Part shown: piece by piece, positions 24,267 through 31,516 of the stretch | Layout of the letters: each line of letters opens with the position of its first letter | Numbering within the stretch: the first letter of the stretch is position 1 | Assembly (NCBI GenBank): GCA_016935765.1 | Contig: JAFGQG010000015.1 | Span: forward strand, 1 to 37,410 | From: a bacterium | GTDB lineage: Bacteria > UBP14 > UBA6098 > JAFGQG01 | DNA length: 37,410 nt | Direction of reading: 5' to 3' | Translations under genes and position numbers: made by a program | The notes under the pieces: generated by a model | What the model saw: the letters and a program-made list of their open reading frames with translations, nothing else | Told to the model about the DNA's origin: nothing | The model's database searches: none

Positions 24267-26039
24267 ATGAGAAATTCTATCAAATATATTATTGTAATTA
24301 CTTTATTTGCTTTGCTATACCCATGCAACAACATAAATGCCGATACTCTCGGTTTGACATACTACGATACACTCCAATCATTCGAGGGCTACACTCTCTT
24401 TGCGCCAATCAGCTGGAATGTGGCATACCTTATCAATAACGAGGGTAACCTTGTGCATTCATGGGATTGTGAACGCAGTCCGGGGCAATCAGTCTATTTA
24501 CTTGAGGATGGTAATCTACTTTATACTACGGTCCCTGATTTTGTTAACCCGGTTTTCTCAGGTGGAGGATCCGCGGGACGTGTACAGATAATAGATTGGG
24601 ACGGTACTGTAACGTGGAATTACACTTTCTCCACCGTCAACTACCATTCTCATCACGATGCTGAGTATCTCCCCTGGGGTAATGTGCTTCTCGTCGCCTG
24701 GGAATATAAAAGTTATGGTGAATGCATAGCTGCTGGAAGGGTTCCCGCAATCCTTCCGGACAGCTCCCTCTGGCCCGATATGATAGTGGAGATAATACCT
24801 ACCGGTGCAACCACTGGTGAGATAGTCTGGGCGTGGCACTCCTGGGACCACCTGGTGCAGGACTTCGATTCTACAAGGGAAAACTATGGGATTATAGCTG
24901 CAAATCCGGGGAGGTTGAATATCAATTATATACGCACTGGTCCCGGATCTGATTGGCTGCACGTGAACGCGGTGGATTATAATCCCGGCCTCGACCAGAT
25001 AGTCATCAGCGCTCACAACTTCGGGGAATTCTGGGTGATAGACCACAGCACCGCGGACTATGATGATCCCGAAGCCGGAATGGCTGCTGCAGCCGGTCCC
25101 GCCGGCGATATTCTCTATCGATGGGGAAATCCCCGAGCATACAACAGAGGCGCTCCTCCAGACCAATACCTCTTCGGACAGCACGACGCGCAGTGGATCG
25201 AGCCCGGTCTCCCCGGCGAGAGTAACTTCCTCGTCTTCAACAATGGAATGAACAGGATACCTCCTGCGCCATTCTCTTCGGTCGATGAGATCATCCCTCC
25301 CGTCGATAGCCTGGGGAATTATACACTGATACCCGGTTCCCCCTACGAACCCAGCGAGCCATATTGGACATACACTGCCGATCCACTAATCGATTTTTAC
25401 TCGTCGAATATCTCCGGGTGTCAGCGGCTTCTAAATGGAAATACTCTTATCTGCGAAGGCGCCAACGGCAGGCTATTCGAAGTAACCTCCGAGGGGGACC
25501 TAGTATGGGAGTATATCAACCCTGTTGACCAGCGCGGTCCCCGGAGACAGGGCACCACAGTTGACCGCAGCGACATCTTTCGCTGCTATCGTTACGCGCC
25601 CGATTACCCCGGATTGGAGGGAAGGGACCTTACTCCTGTCGGACCTATCGAACTGCCGGAATCCACAGGGATCTCAGAAAAAATAATTCCTGACAAATTT
25701 GCGATTTCATGTTATCCTAATCCGTTCAATGGTGCAATTTCTATAGAAATTGCCCTCGGGAGTTTTTCTAATAATTCTGATAATTTGGAATTAGAAAAAC
25801 TCCACGCACTTTATAATTTGGGGGTGAAAATATTCGATATAAATGGAAGAGAAATTAGGGGGATGGATAATTGCATGGATGGATGGGTAGAGATTTCCGG
25901 GTCCCCTAACCAATCCCTTGGATTGGTTCATAACCGGATTACCTGGCAACCTTCACCTTCCACTCCCTCCGGTATATACCTGATTCGGCTACATCTTGAA
26001 AACACCACAGTTCAACGCAGAGTAATTTACTTGAAATAA
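24267..26039 (+). CDS. Secreted arylsulfotransferase (ASST)-like protein with T9SS sorting domain
   Basis: A 590-residue exported protein resembling PAPS-independent arylsulfate sulfotransferases, beta-propeller enzymes that move a sulfate from one phenol to another. A signal peptide (1-25) is followed by GYTLFAPISWNVAYLINNEGNLVHSW and GQSVYLLEDGNLL, typical of the family. Possible active-site positions are HHD (129-131), DWLHVNAVDY (229-238), SAHNFGEFWVID (249-259), GQHDAQW (304-310) and FNNGMNR (324-330). Which His is the sulfated one cannot be fixed by eye. The sorting domain (about 480-590) has CYPNPFNG, IFDINGRE and SGIYLIRL, ending RVIYLK; its first loop carries an inverted repeat with perfect 14-base arms and its second one with 9-base arms plus GGATG units. 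GGAG lies nine bases before the ATG. It may instead be a propeller without sulfotransferase activity. Confidence 0.82.
   Translation: MRNSIKYIIVITLFALLYPCNNINADTLGLTYYDTLQSFEGYTLFAPISWNVAYLINNEGNLVHSWDCERSPGQSVYLLEDGNLLYTTVPDFVNPVFSGGGSAGRVQIIDWDGTVTWNYTFSTVNYHSHHDAEYLPWGNVLLVAWEYKSYGECIAAGRVPAILPDSSLWPDMIVEIIPTGATTGEIVWAWHSWDHLVQDFDSTRENYGIIAANPGRLNINYIRTGPGSDWLHVNAVDYNPGLDQIVISAHNFGEFWVIDHSTADYDDPEAGMAAAAGPAGDILYRWGNPRAYNRGAPPDQYLFGQHDAQWIEPGLPGESNFLVFNNGMNRIPPAPFSSVDEIIPPVDSLGNYTLIPGSPYEPSEPYWTYTADPLIDFYSSNISGCQRLLNGNTLICEGANGRLFEVTSEGDLVWEYINPVDQRGPRRQGTTVDRSDIFRCYRYAPDYPGLEGRDLTPVGPIELPESTGISEKIIPDKFAISCYPNPFNGAISIEIALGSFSNNSDNLELEKLHALYNLGVKIFDINGREIRGMDNCMDGWVEISGSPNQSLGLVHNRITWQPSPSTPSGIYLIRLHLENTTVQRRVIYLK
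25759..25803. repeat. In-frame inverted repeat with 14-base arms
   Basis: GGAGTTTTTCTAAT (25759-25772), 17-base spacer, ATTAGAAAAACTCC (25790-25803). It lies within the first sorting-domain loop of the ASST-like gene, at the place where the two ALHVTP palindromes sit in the other cargo genes. Confidence 0.88.
25858..25889 (+). repeat. GGATG-type degenerate repeat inside coding region
   Basis: GGATGGATAATTGCATGGAT then GGATGGG, in the second loop of the sorting domain; related to 16091-16114 and 18518-18544. Confidence 0.55.
25908..25928. repeat. In-frame inverted repeat (AACCAATCC arms)
   Basis: AACCAATCC, spacer CTT, GGATTGGTT, encoding part of SPNQSLGLVHN. It has the same architecture as the intergenic inverted repeat at 14491-14511, differing at one arm position. 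Confidence 0.85.
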
Positions 26040-26106
26040 CTCCCCCACTAATTTCCCTTGACTTTTTAATATCCCACTGTTTTTTGGTAGATTAAGGAGG
26101 TCGAAT

Positions 26107-27222
26107 ATGAAAGCAGCAACGATTATATTTTTATTAATATTAACGCCGTTTTTAGTTACAGCTCAAACAACGATAAACCACAATCCATCTCTTTATACTG
26201 TAGGAGCTGAATACACGAACCGGACGGTTCAGGACGCTTATTTCATACCGGGAGCAGCAGGAAACGGATATTGGGATTTTACCGGCTTCACTACCGGAGC
26301 TGAAAATACTTTTACAAATGTAGCCTATTCCGCAAGCATACCACATATTACTGACTGCGCAGTCACCCCGAACTACATCCCCTATTATCACAATGTAACA
26401 GACACCACTGAAATTGAAGGATGGGGATTTTCCTACTTTACTACTACTTATATTGATCCACTCGGTCTGTACGGCTGGTACCAGAAAACCGGGGGAACTA
26501 TGATGTGGATAACCACGTTCCACTCTTCCTATACCCATTCTCACACCTGGCCCATCAACTACCTGGATTCATGGGTTGAAATCACCTCGGGCTCTGGTAC
26601 TATGGCATGGGGGATTATTGAGGTTGACTATACTTACCAGGATACGGTTTACAAAAAAGCAGATGGATATGGCACCGTGGTAACTCCCATTGGAACCTTC
26701 CAGGCACTACGCGTCAAGAGAAGACACACTCAGCACACACACTCAGACAACTTATTTTTTGGGTTTGATAAAACCAAACGGGATTTCTCATATAACTGGT
26801 TCACCACTGAAGCAGGAGTTATCGCCTCTTTTACTGGACCAACCGACAGCACTGGCGGAGCGCCCGACTCCACGTTCACGACCGGCAATATAAACCTGCA
26901 GGTTTATAATTCAGAAGTAGGGATAGCAGAAGTACCGCGAACTCCGCGAGCCTTTTCTGCCGGTGCTTATCCGAATCCGTTCAACTCAACAGTGTACATC
27001 ACTATCGAGTCCGGTGAGACGGATCTCAAGCAATCCCCGGAGATAACGATTTTCGATATAAGCGGAAAACTTGTCTTCAGCGCCACACAAATTACGCGCG
27101 GTGAGCAGTCCTGCTACAGGATACCCTGGACACCCGAGAAGAACCTAAGCGCGGGAATCTATTTTGTCCGCGCATCCATCGGCTCGAATTTTATAACACA
27201 AAAATTATTGTATGTCAAGTAA
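26107..27222 (+). CDS. Small secreted beta-rich protein with T9SS sorting domain
   Basis: A 371-residue exported protein whose main domain I do not recognise. It has a signal peptide (1-20, LVTAQ) and a Thr/Tyr/Trp-rich beta domain (21 to about 285) with features such as GNGYWDFTGFTTG, WITTFHSSYTHSHTWPINY and YGTVVTPIGTFQALRVKRR. The sorting domain (about 290-371) has AYPNPFNST, IFDISGKLV and SAGIYFVRA, ending KLLYVK. The main region recalls the many unclassified cargo in FCB bacteria (WDF at the start, TPxGTFxxLRV near the end). No catalytic motif is visible. A near-perfect ribosome site (AAGGAGGT) precedes the ATG. It follows the ASST-like gene by 67 bases on the same strand and may share its transcript. 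This is the one sorting domain here without a clear inverted repeat. Confidence 0.82.
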   Translation: MKAATIIFLLILTPFLVTAQTTINHNPSLYTVGAEYTNRTVQDAYFIPGAAGNGYWDFTGFTTGAENTFTNVAYSASIPHITDCAVTPNYIPYYHNVTDTTEIEGWGFSYFTTTYIDPLGLYGWYQKTGGTMMWITTFHSSYTHSHTWPINYLDSWVEITSGSGTMAWGIIEVDYTYQDTVYKKADGYGTVVTPIGTFQALRVKRRHTQHTHSDNLFFGFDKTKRDFSYNWFTTEAGVIASFTGPTDSTGGAPDSTFTTGNINLQVYNSEVGIAEVPRTPRAFSAGAYPNPFNSTVYITIESGETDLKQSPEITIFDISGKLVFSATQITRGEQSCYRIPWTPEKNLSAGIYFVRASIGSNFITQKLLYVK

Positions 27223-27315
27223 ATATTCCTGTTGATAATTGAATTTGCTATATTCCCCCCTGCCTGAACAAATTTCAATCAAGAGTATAAAGCTATGGGG
27301 TCGATTTATTAGGGT

Positions 27316-27855
27316 TTACTCAGGGGACAAAACTGCTGTATCCCCGGAAATGAATAAAGCTTTGCTTATCAACGTGGAAATAATCCCAATAATACCACCC
27401 GTTACTATGGAAGCTAACGCGAAGTATGGCAGAAGGTAGAATACTTCGAGCTTTTGTACGATAATGAGATAAGCCATAGCAAGCTGACCTATATTGTGAA
27501 AAAAAGCTCCCGTAATGCTCAAACCTATCATGCTGACCTGCCTTCTGAATACCAGGTAAGTGATGGCGATCCCGGTAAGCGCCATAATGAAACCCCCCAG
27601 GGAGAGGTAGGTTGGAGGGGATAAAAATTTGCCTATCAAAATGGAAGCGAGCATTATTCGAATTATCCCTACCGAAAATGCGGCTTTCAGCCCGTACCTG
27701 TACAACACTATCATGGTCACGATATTTGCGAAGCCGAATTTCATCCATGGAAGCGGACGAGGGATGAACTCCTCGAACACCCAGATGACAACCCCGATGG
27801 CAACGAACATGCTTAACATAGCTATGTATCTTAATTTTGATATATTCCTGTTCAT
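27316..27855 (-). CDS. Gx transporter / heptaprenyl-diphosphate synthase component I-like membrane protein
   Basis: A 179-residue integral membrane protein with about five membrane segments, matching the family first named heptaprenyl diphosphate synthase component I and now called Gx transporter. Recognisable segments are FEEFIPRPLPWMKFGFANIVTMI (about 28-50), FSVGIIRIMLASILIG, SPPTYLSLGGFIMALTG and GAFFHNIGQLAMAYLI. The family resembles the ECF-type S-component fold and often neighbours a NusG-domain-II protein, as here. Its substrate is not established. The start ATG overlaps the TGA of a 60-residue open frame (ATGA), indicating translational coupling. It ends about 93 bases from the convergent small secreted protein gene. 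Confidence 0.88.
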   Translation of the reverse strand: MNRNISKLRYIAMLSMFVAIGVVIWVFEEFIPRPLPWMKFGFANIVTMIVLYRYGLKAAFSVGIIRIMLASILIGKFLSPPTYLSLGGFIMALTGIAITYLVFRRQVSMIGLSITGAFFHNIGQLAMAYLIIVQKLEVFYLLPYFALASIVTGGIIGIISTLISKALFISGDTAVLSPE

Positions 27856-28034
27856 AGCATTAAATGAATTGTGAAAGCTTCCAGTTCCGCTATTTCATCT
27901 AAAATGTTTTCTCTTTCAACCATCCAGCTATCCCCTGTTAGATAAACTTCGTTATTACACGGGACGGGCATTTCTCCAACCATCCTTGAAGTGTTTGCCG
28001 TAGTATGTATTTTGGTAAGACTATTAATTTCCAT
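27852..28034 (-). CDS. Small protein coupled to the Gx transporter
   Basis: A 60-residue frame between the NusG-II and Gx transporter genes. It has CCAGGT nine bases before its ATG, starts 22 bases after the NusG-II stop and overlaps the transporter start by four bases. These features argue for a real, co-translated gene. The product has no membrane segment or signal peptide. Its second half (NNEVYLTGDSWMVERENILD, then EIAELEAF) looks like a compact ordered protein. There is a single Cys (C26) in MPVPCNN. I do not recognise a family. It could be a partner subunit of the transporter or of the NusG-II protein. Confidence 0.65.
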   Translation of the reverse strand: MEINSLTKIHTTANTSRMVGEMPVPCNNEVYLTGDSWMVERENILDEIAELEAFTIHLML

Positions 28035-28056
28035 ACAAATTACCTGGACTCATCCT

Positions 28057-28449
28057 TCATCTCGAAATCACATCGACGTCTTTTTTACCGTTAGATCCCT
28101 TAATGGAGATAATCGCTTTATTGGGCACACAAACGATGATCTCTCCCGGCTTTATTATCTTCCCCATTTTCACACAGATTTTTTGGGGGCACGAAGAGGA
28201 GAGCACCTGGACAGTATCGCCTTTAACTCCGATTTCCATTTCCCCAATGACGCCTTCTATCGTAAATACTTCTCTAATGGGCAGGGATTTCTGAACTATT
28301 ACGTTACCATCCACAGTTATCTCAAGGATTTTGGCGGTCGCCTTTCCCGATCGGGCATACAGCATAAAAACGCTTATTGCTGCGATAAACCCGATAACAA
28401 CGAAATCTCCGATCCTTGGGAATTTCAGATTGATACGTTTAAAGTCCAA
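28057..28449 (-). CDS. NusG domain II-containing membrane-anchored protein
   Basis: A 130-residue protein with one N-terminal membrane segment (about 14-31, FVVIGFIAAISVFMLYA) and an extracytoplasmic NusG-domain-II (about 38-125). The diagnostic run is SSSCPQKICVKMGKIIKPGE and then IIVCVPNKAIISIKG, with a Cys pair spaced as in the family. Function is unknown; the family often neighbours Gx transporter genes. The start is TTG, with GAGGT eight bases upstream, and it overlaps the end of the AmrS gene by 11 bases, so the ribosome site lies inside AmrS coding DNA. That chain of overlaps makes AmrS, NusG-II, the 60-residue protein and the Gx transporter one operon. Confidence 0.88.
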   Translation of the reverse strand: MDFKRINLKFPRIGDFVVIGFIAAISVFMLYARSGKATAKILEITVDGNVIVQKSLPIREVFTIEGVIGEMEIGVKGDTVQVLSSSCPQKICVKMGKIIKPGEIIVCVPNKAIISIKGSNGKKDVDVISR

Positions 28450-29425
28450 CGATATCTACCTCTCGACCGCAGTTTGAGCACTTATTTTCTACTATCCCGG
28501 TGATGGATGCCCGAAAGCCGTCCCTCCTTATCAGTTCATTTTTACACTGCGGGCAATATGTCGTGTTCCTTTTGGTATCCCAGACGTTTCCCACGTAAAC
28601 GTATGGAAGATGTTCTGAGGCGAACTCATAAATTTCGAACAGTCTTTCCGGGGACGTCGCGGGTACGTTCATCTTATACGTAGGATAATACCGGCTGAAG
28701 TGAAGGGGCACCGGTTTGTTGAGTTCCTTGATAAAGGTAACAAGTTTTCCGATGAGTTCATCGGAATCGTTCAGGGATTCAATAACGAGGTTGGTCACCT
28801 CGACGTGGGTTTCCGCGCTGGCGATCTTTATGGTATCGAGAACGGGTTCCAGTTTCCCCTGGCAGTATTTCTTGTAGAATTCGGGGTCCATGGATTTGAG
28901 GTCGATGTTCATGGCGTCGATATATGGGAGTAGGTTTCGAAGTGGTTCCGGGTTGATGAAACCGTTCGAGACGAGCACGTTCACCAGACCCTTTTCGTGA
29001 GCTAATTTCGCGCAATCGTAAACGTACTCGTACCATATCGTTGGTTCCGTGTAAGTGTAAGCGATACCTATGCTTCCGCTGTTCATTGTCAACATGATGA
29101 GGTTTTCGGGGAATACTTTTTCCGTGGGGCATTTTTTCTGCGAGATGTGCCAGTTCTGGCAGAATGAGCACCGGAAGTTGCAGCCGTTAGCCCCGATGGA
29201 TACAATGTCCTTGCCGGGATGAAAGTGATACAGCGGTTTCTTTTCGATGGGGTCGGAGGAGACCGTTACGAGTTGCCCGTAGTTGGTAGCTATCAGCTTC
29301 CCTTCCAGGTTCTGGTGTCCCATGCAGATTCCTTCCTGACCATCTGAGAGAACGCACTCATGGGGGCAGATAAGACATTGAACCCTTCCCTCGTCCAGTT
29401 TCTTGTAACAGGTTCCTTCTTTCAT
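28439..29425 (-). CDS. amrS: AmmeMemoRadiSam-system radical SAM enzyme
   Basis: A 328-residue cytosolic radical SAM protein of the AmrS type, related to pyruvate formate-lyase activating enzymes. Key marks: an N-terminal Cys cluster (C17, C20, C24, C34 in CLICPHECVLSDGQEGIC), the 4Fe-4S/SAM motif CNFRCSFC (C82, C86, C89), YTYTEPTIWYEY, NIDLKS, HFSRYYPTYKM and a C-terminal zinc-ribbon-like tail (CPQCKNE ... KCSNCGRE). In many genomes it is found with AMMECR1 and Memo homologues; neither is in this window. The molecular substrate is not established. It opens a tight operon with the NusG-II and Gx transporter genes. There is no ribosome site; the best promoter (29436-29463) would start transcription only about four to five bases before the ATG, so the mRNA may be nearly leaderless. 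Confidence 0.93.
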   Translation of the reverse strand: MKEGTCYKKLDEGRVQCLICPHECVLSDGQEGICMGHQNLEGKLIATNYGQLVTVSSDPIEKKPLYHFHPGKDIVSIGANGCNFRCSFCQNWHISQKKCPTEKVFPENLIMLTMNSGSIGIAYTYTEPTIWYEYVYDCAKLAHEKGLVNVLVSNGFINPEPLRNLLPYIDAMNIDLKSMDPEFYKKYCQGKLEPVLDTIKIASAETHVEVTNLVIESLNDSDELIGKLVTFIKELNKPVPLHFSRYYPTYKMNVPATSPERLFEIYEFASEHLPYVYVGNVWDTKRNTTYCPQCKNELIRRDGFRASITGIVENKCSNCGREVDIVGL

Positions 29426-29435
29426 AGTGAAATTA

Positions 29436-29463
29436 AATATAAGGGCTTTGCGGAAAATTACAA
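29436..29463 (-). promoter_or_regulatory. Putative promoter of the amrS operon (near-leaderless)
   Basis: On the minus strand TTGTAA (29463-29458), 16-base spacer, TATATT (29441-29436). Transcription would begin near 29430 while the ATG is at 29425-29423. Confidence 0.5.
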
Positions 29464-29505
29464 GAAGAAATTAGAAAAATGGATGGCTGGAAAATACCTG
29501 CAGCT

Positions 29506-31134
29506 CTACTCTTTGTGTTCTGCGGGTTGTTCCCTGGGTCCCCTTGAGTAAAATTCCATTCCCGGTCCAAGGTACTTCGGTGAATCAATTAATTGTTTCA
29601 GTGAGGATGTCATCGTGCAGTCTCGCCTGAGTACTCCTTTTTCCCATCCAGTCATAAGCGCAATGTCTCCGCGCGACGCCAGGTATTTAATGGGAACATA
29701 CTTGCCCACATGACCGGGACGCGGGTCCTGTGTGAACTGGTACTCCTTAGGCAGAGCCGCTATATACCGATCGGTAAGCCCAAGAAGGTCAATCACCGTG
29801 ACTTTTGGTCCCGCAAGATATCCAACCGTTCCCGGATTGGTGTGGTGAATTGTGAGCGATCCGCACACTTCCGCGTACTCACGCAAATCATCGACAAAGG
29901 TCAGTTCTATATGCGGGTTTACGAGCTTGCCTTCGCGTAAATACGATCTTAGCGAGTAGCCCGGGTAGTATCTTCTCTCATTGAGTATCTCCTTCCTGAG
30001 TCCGGCATTCCAATTAACAGCATTGCCAGCGCTCTGAAACACACCGAATAATAGAAACAGAATAGAAAAAAGGTAGCAGTTCGGGATGCACCATGACCTG
30101 TTTTTACACCAATCGATAACATGGTAGGAAGCAATGACAACAGATGCCGTAAATACCGGCATAAAGAGTCTCCCGCGCATGAAGTCACCCCCGACGCCCA
30201 TCACCCAAATGGCATAAATTATTATCCCTGTCAGCACTGCGAGGATTGCCTTGTTCTTGCGAAACGCGAACCCGCAAAAGACTATGGATATTATCGTTAC
30301 CCCTGCAGCAAAGGAATCGAACATGCACCAGTCAGTGAGGTAAATCAATCCTCGTTTAAATGCATGGAACAGGTTGAGATAAACGCCAAGTTTAGCCGCT
30401 CCCGAGTTGGGAAGCATCGAACCATAATAGCCCCAGGCGAAGAGTAACCAGACAATCAACGGCATCACTGCGAGCAAAGACCCCGCAAGGTTGCGAATTG
30501 AGCGAAGCCGAGGTATAACTAATATCCCGACGGGAATCGCGAATAGCGCATAGTCCGGACGGGTAAGGCACAGCAGACTCAGCCACAACAAGAGAATGGC
30601 GGGTTTCTTGCCGCTATGAAAGTAAGCCTCCGAAACCGCTAAAAGCAATAAGAGGTGAGCAAGCGGATTTTCAAGACCACTTGTCTGAAATGACACCCAG
30701 ATATCGGATGATATAAACGCACTGCACGCAATCCCGAACACGATTAGTGCGGCTATGGAATTGTTCGCCCGTTTTAGAAGATACCATCCAAGCAAGAGAA
30801 GGAAAACCACAGTTAAGAGAATACTAAGCGCTACCGCGGTCAGTATTTCATTGTGTAGAAAAAAAGTGCAAGCCACGAGAAGAAGATACCACAATGGATG
30901 AGTGTACCCCATAACGTACTCCCCCACATTAAAGACTGCGCCATAGCCGTTAATGGTATTATTCACATAACGGAAAGTGATGAAGGCATCATCCGACACC
31001 CAGGACGACATATACACAACAAATGTGACCAGAAGAGTTAATCCTATAATCCCAACAAATGAAACGGTACGGGCGTGGTCGCGTACCCATGCATATCGAG
31101 ATATAGACATCTCTGCATCATTTGTCATAGTCAT
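29506..31134 (-). CDS. AftB-like GT-C membrane glycosyltransferase
   Basis: A 542-residue multi-pass inner-membrane protein of the GT-C class, most like the AftB-type arabinofuranosyltransferases and related polyprenyl-phosphate-sugar enzymes. The first outer loop holds the expected acidic pair and context SDDAFITFRYVNN (47-59, D48-D49), followed by GYGAVFNVGEYVMGYTHPLWY (63-83). About ten membrane segments run to about residue 370. The C-terminal region (about 390-542) is soluble and periplasmic, with VIDLLGLTDRYIA. GAGG lies four bases before the ATG; another in-frame ATG two codons on would suit the site as well. It is monocistronic by position, 80 bases before amrS. Sugar donor and acceptor are unknown; similarity to AftB does not mean that arabinan is made. 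Confidence 0.82.
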   Translation of the reverse strand: MTMTNDAEMSISRYAWVRDHARTVSFVGIIGLTLLVTFVVYMSSWVSDDAFITFRYVNNTINGYGAVFNVGEYVMGYTHPLWYLLLVACTFFLHNEILTAVALSILLTVVFLLLLGWYLLKRANNSIAALIVFGIACSAFISSDIWVSFQTSGLENPLAHLLLLLAVSEAYFHSGKKPAILLLWLSLLCLTRPDYALFAIPVGILVIPRLRSIRNLAGSLLAVMPLIVWLLFAWGYYGSMLPNSGAAKLGVYLNLFHAFKRGLIYLTDWCMFDSFAAGVTIISIVFCGFAFRKNKAILAVLTGIIIYAIWVMGVGGDFMRGRLFMPVFTASVVIASYHVIDWCKNRSWCIPNCYLFSILFLLFGVFQSAGNAVNWNAGLRKEILNERRYYPGYSLRSYLREGKLVNPHIELTFVDDLREYAEVCGSLTIHHTNPGTVGYLAGPKVTVIDLLGLTDRYIAALPKEYQFTQDPRPGHVGKYVPIKYLASRGDIALMTGWEKGVLRRDCTMTSSLKQLIDSPKYLGPGMEFYSRGPREQPAEHKE

Positions 31135-31389
31135 TCACCTCAAGAGCCAAATATAATTTAAACGTATAAGCTAAGGAATTATACTTTCCCGTCAAGCAAT
31201 TTTGAAATCATTCAATAAATACTTCGTCACTATGTGACTGTTGCATAACCGTGCAATTAATCGTGAGTTTGCAGGTTCTTGTTTTTTACCTTTGATTTTT
31301 GCTTGCTCCGTAAAAAATGAAATTATCTAACAGGGGTGACTTTATGGTTATTTTCCCCTACTTTTTTTTCAGTCCCCCCCCCCCAATAC

Positions 31390-31435
31390 GCACTGGCAAA
31401 TTTTTTAGTCTTTTAGACTAATAAACAGTCAGTGC
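31390..31435. repeat. Nested inverted repeat downstream of cdsA
   Basis: Outer arms GCACTG (31390-31395) and CAGTGC (31430-31435); inner arms TTAGTC (31405-31410) and GACTAA (31416-31421). It could act as a terminator-like hairpin for the operon ending at 31537, but no clear T-run follows on the minus strand. Confidence 0.55.
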
Positions 31436-31491
31436 ACTCCAAAATCTCCCCCTTTTCATTCTCTTCTGCTTACTGCTTAATGTTTAGTCTT

Positions 31492-31516
31492 CCTCCGTGT
31501 CTCTGTGTCTCTGTGG
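31492..31516 (-). repeat. CACAGAGACACAGAG-type dispersed repeat
   Basis: The minus strand reads CCACAGAGACACAGAGACAC followed by GGAGG. This ACAGAG-type motif is, from general experience, a recurring intergenic repeat in many environmental bacterial genomes; only one copy is in this window. Confidence 0.6.

Noticed and set aside
24558..25184. Minus-strand open frame of 208 codons opposite the ASST-like gene
   Set aside because: Shadow of a well-supported gene; no start signal.
31374..31384. C11 tract as a phase-variation switch
   Set aside because: It is outside coding DNA and not between the boxes of a visible promoter.
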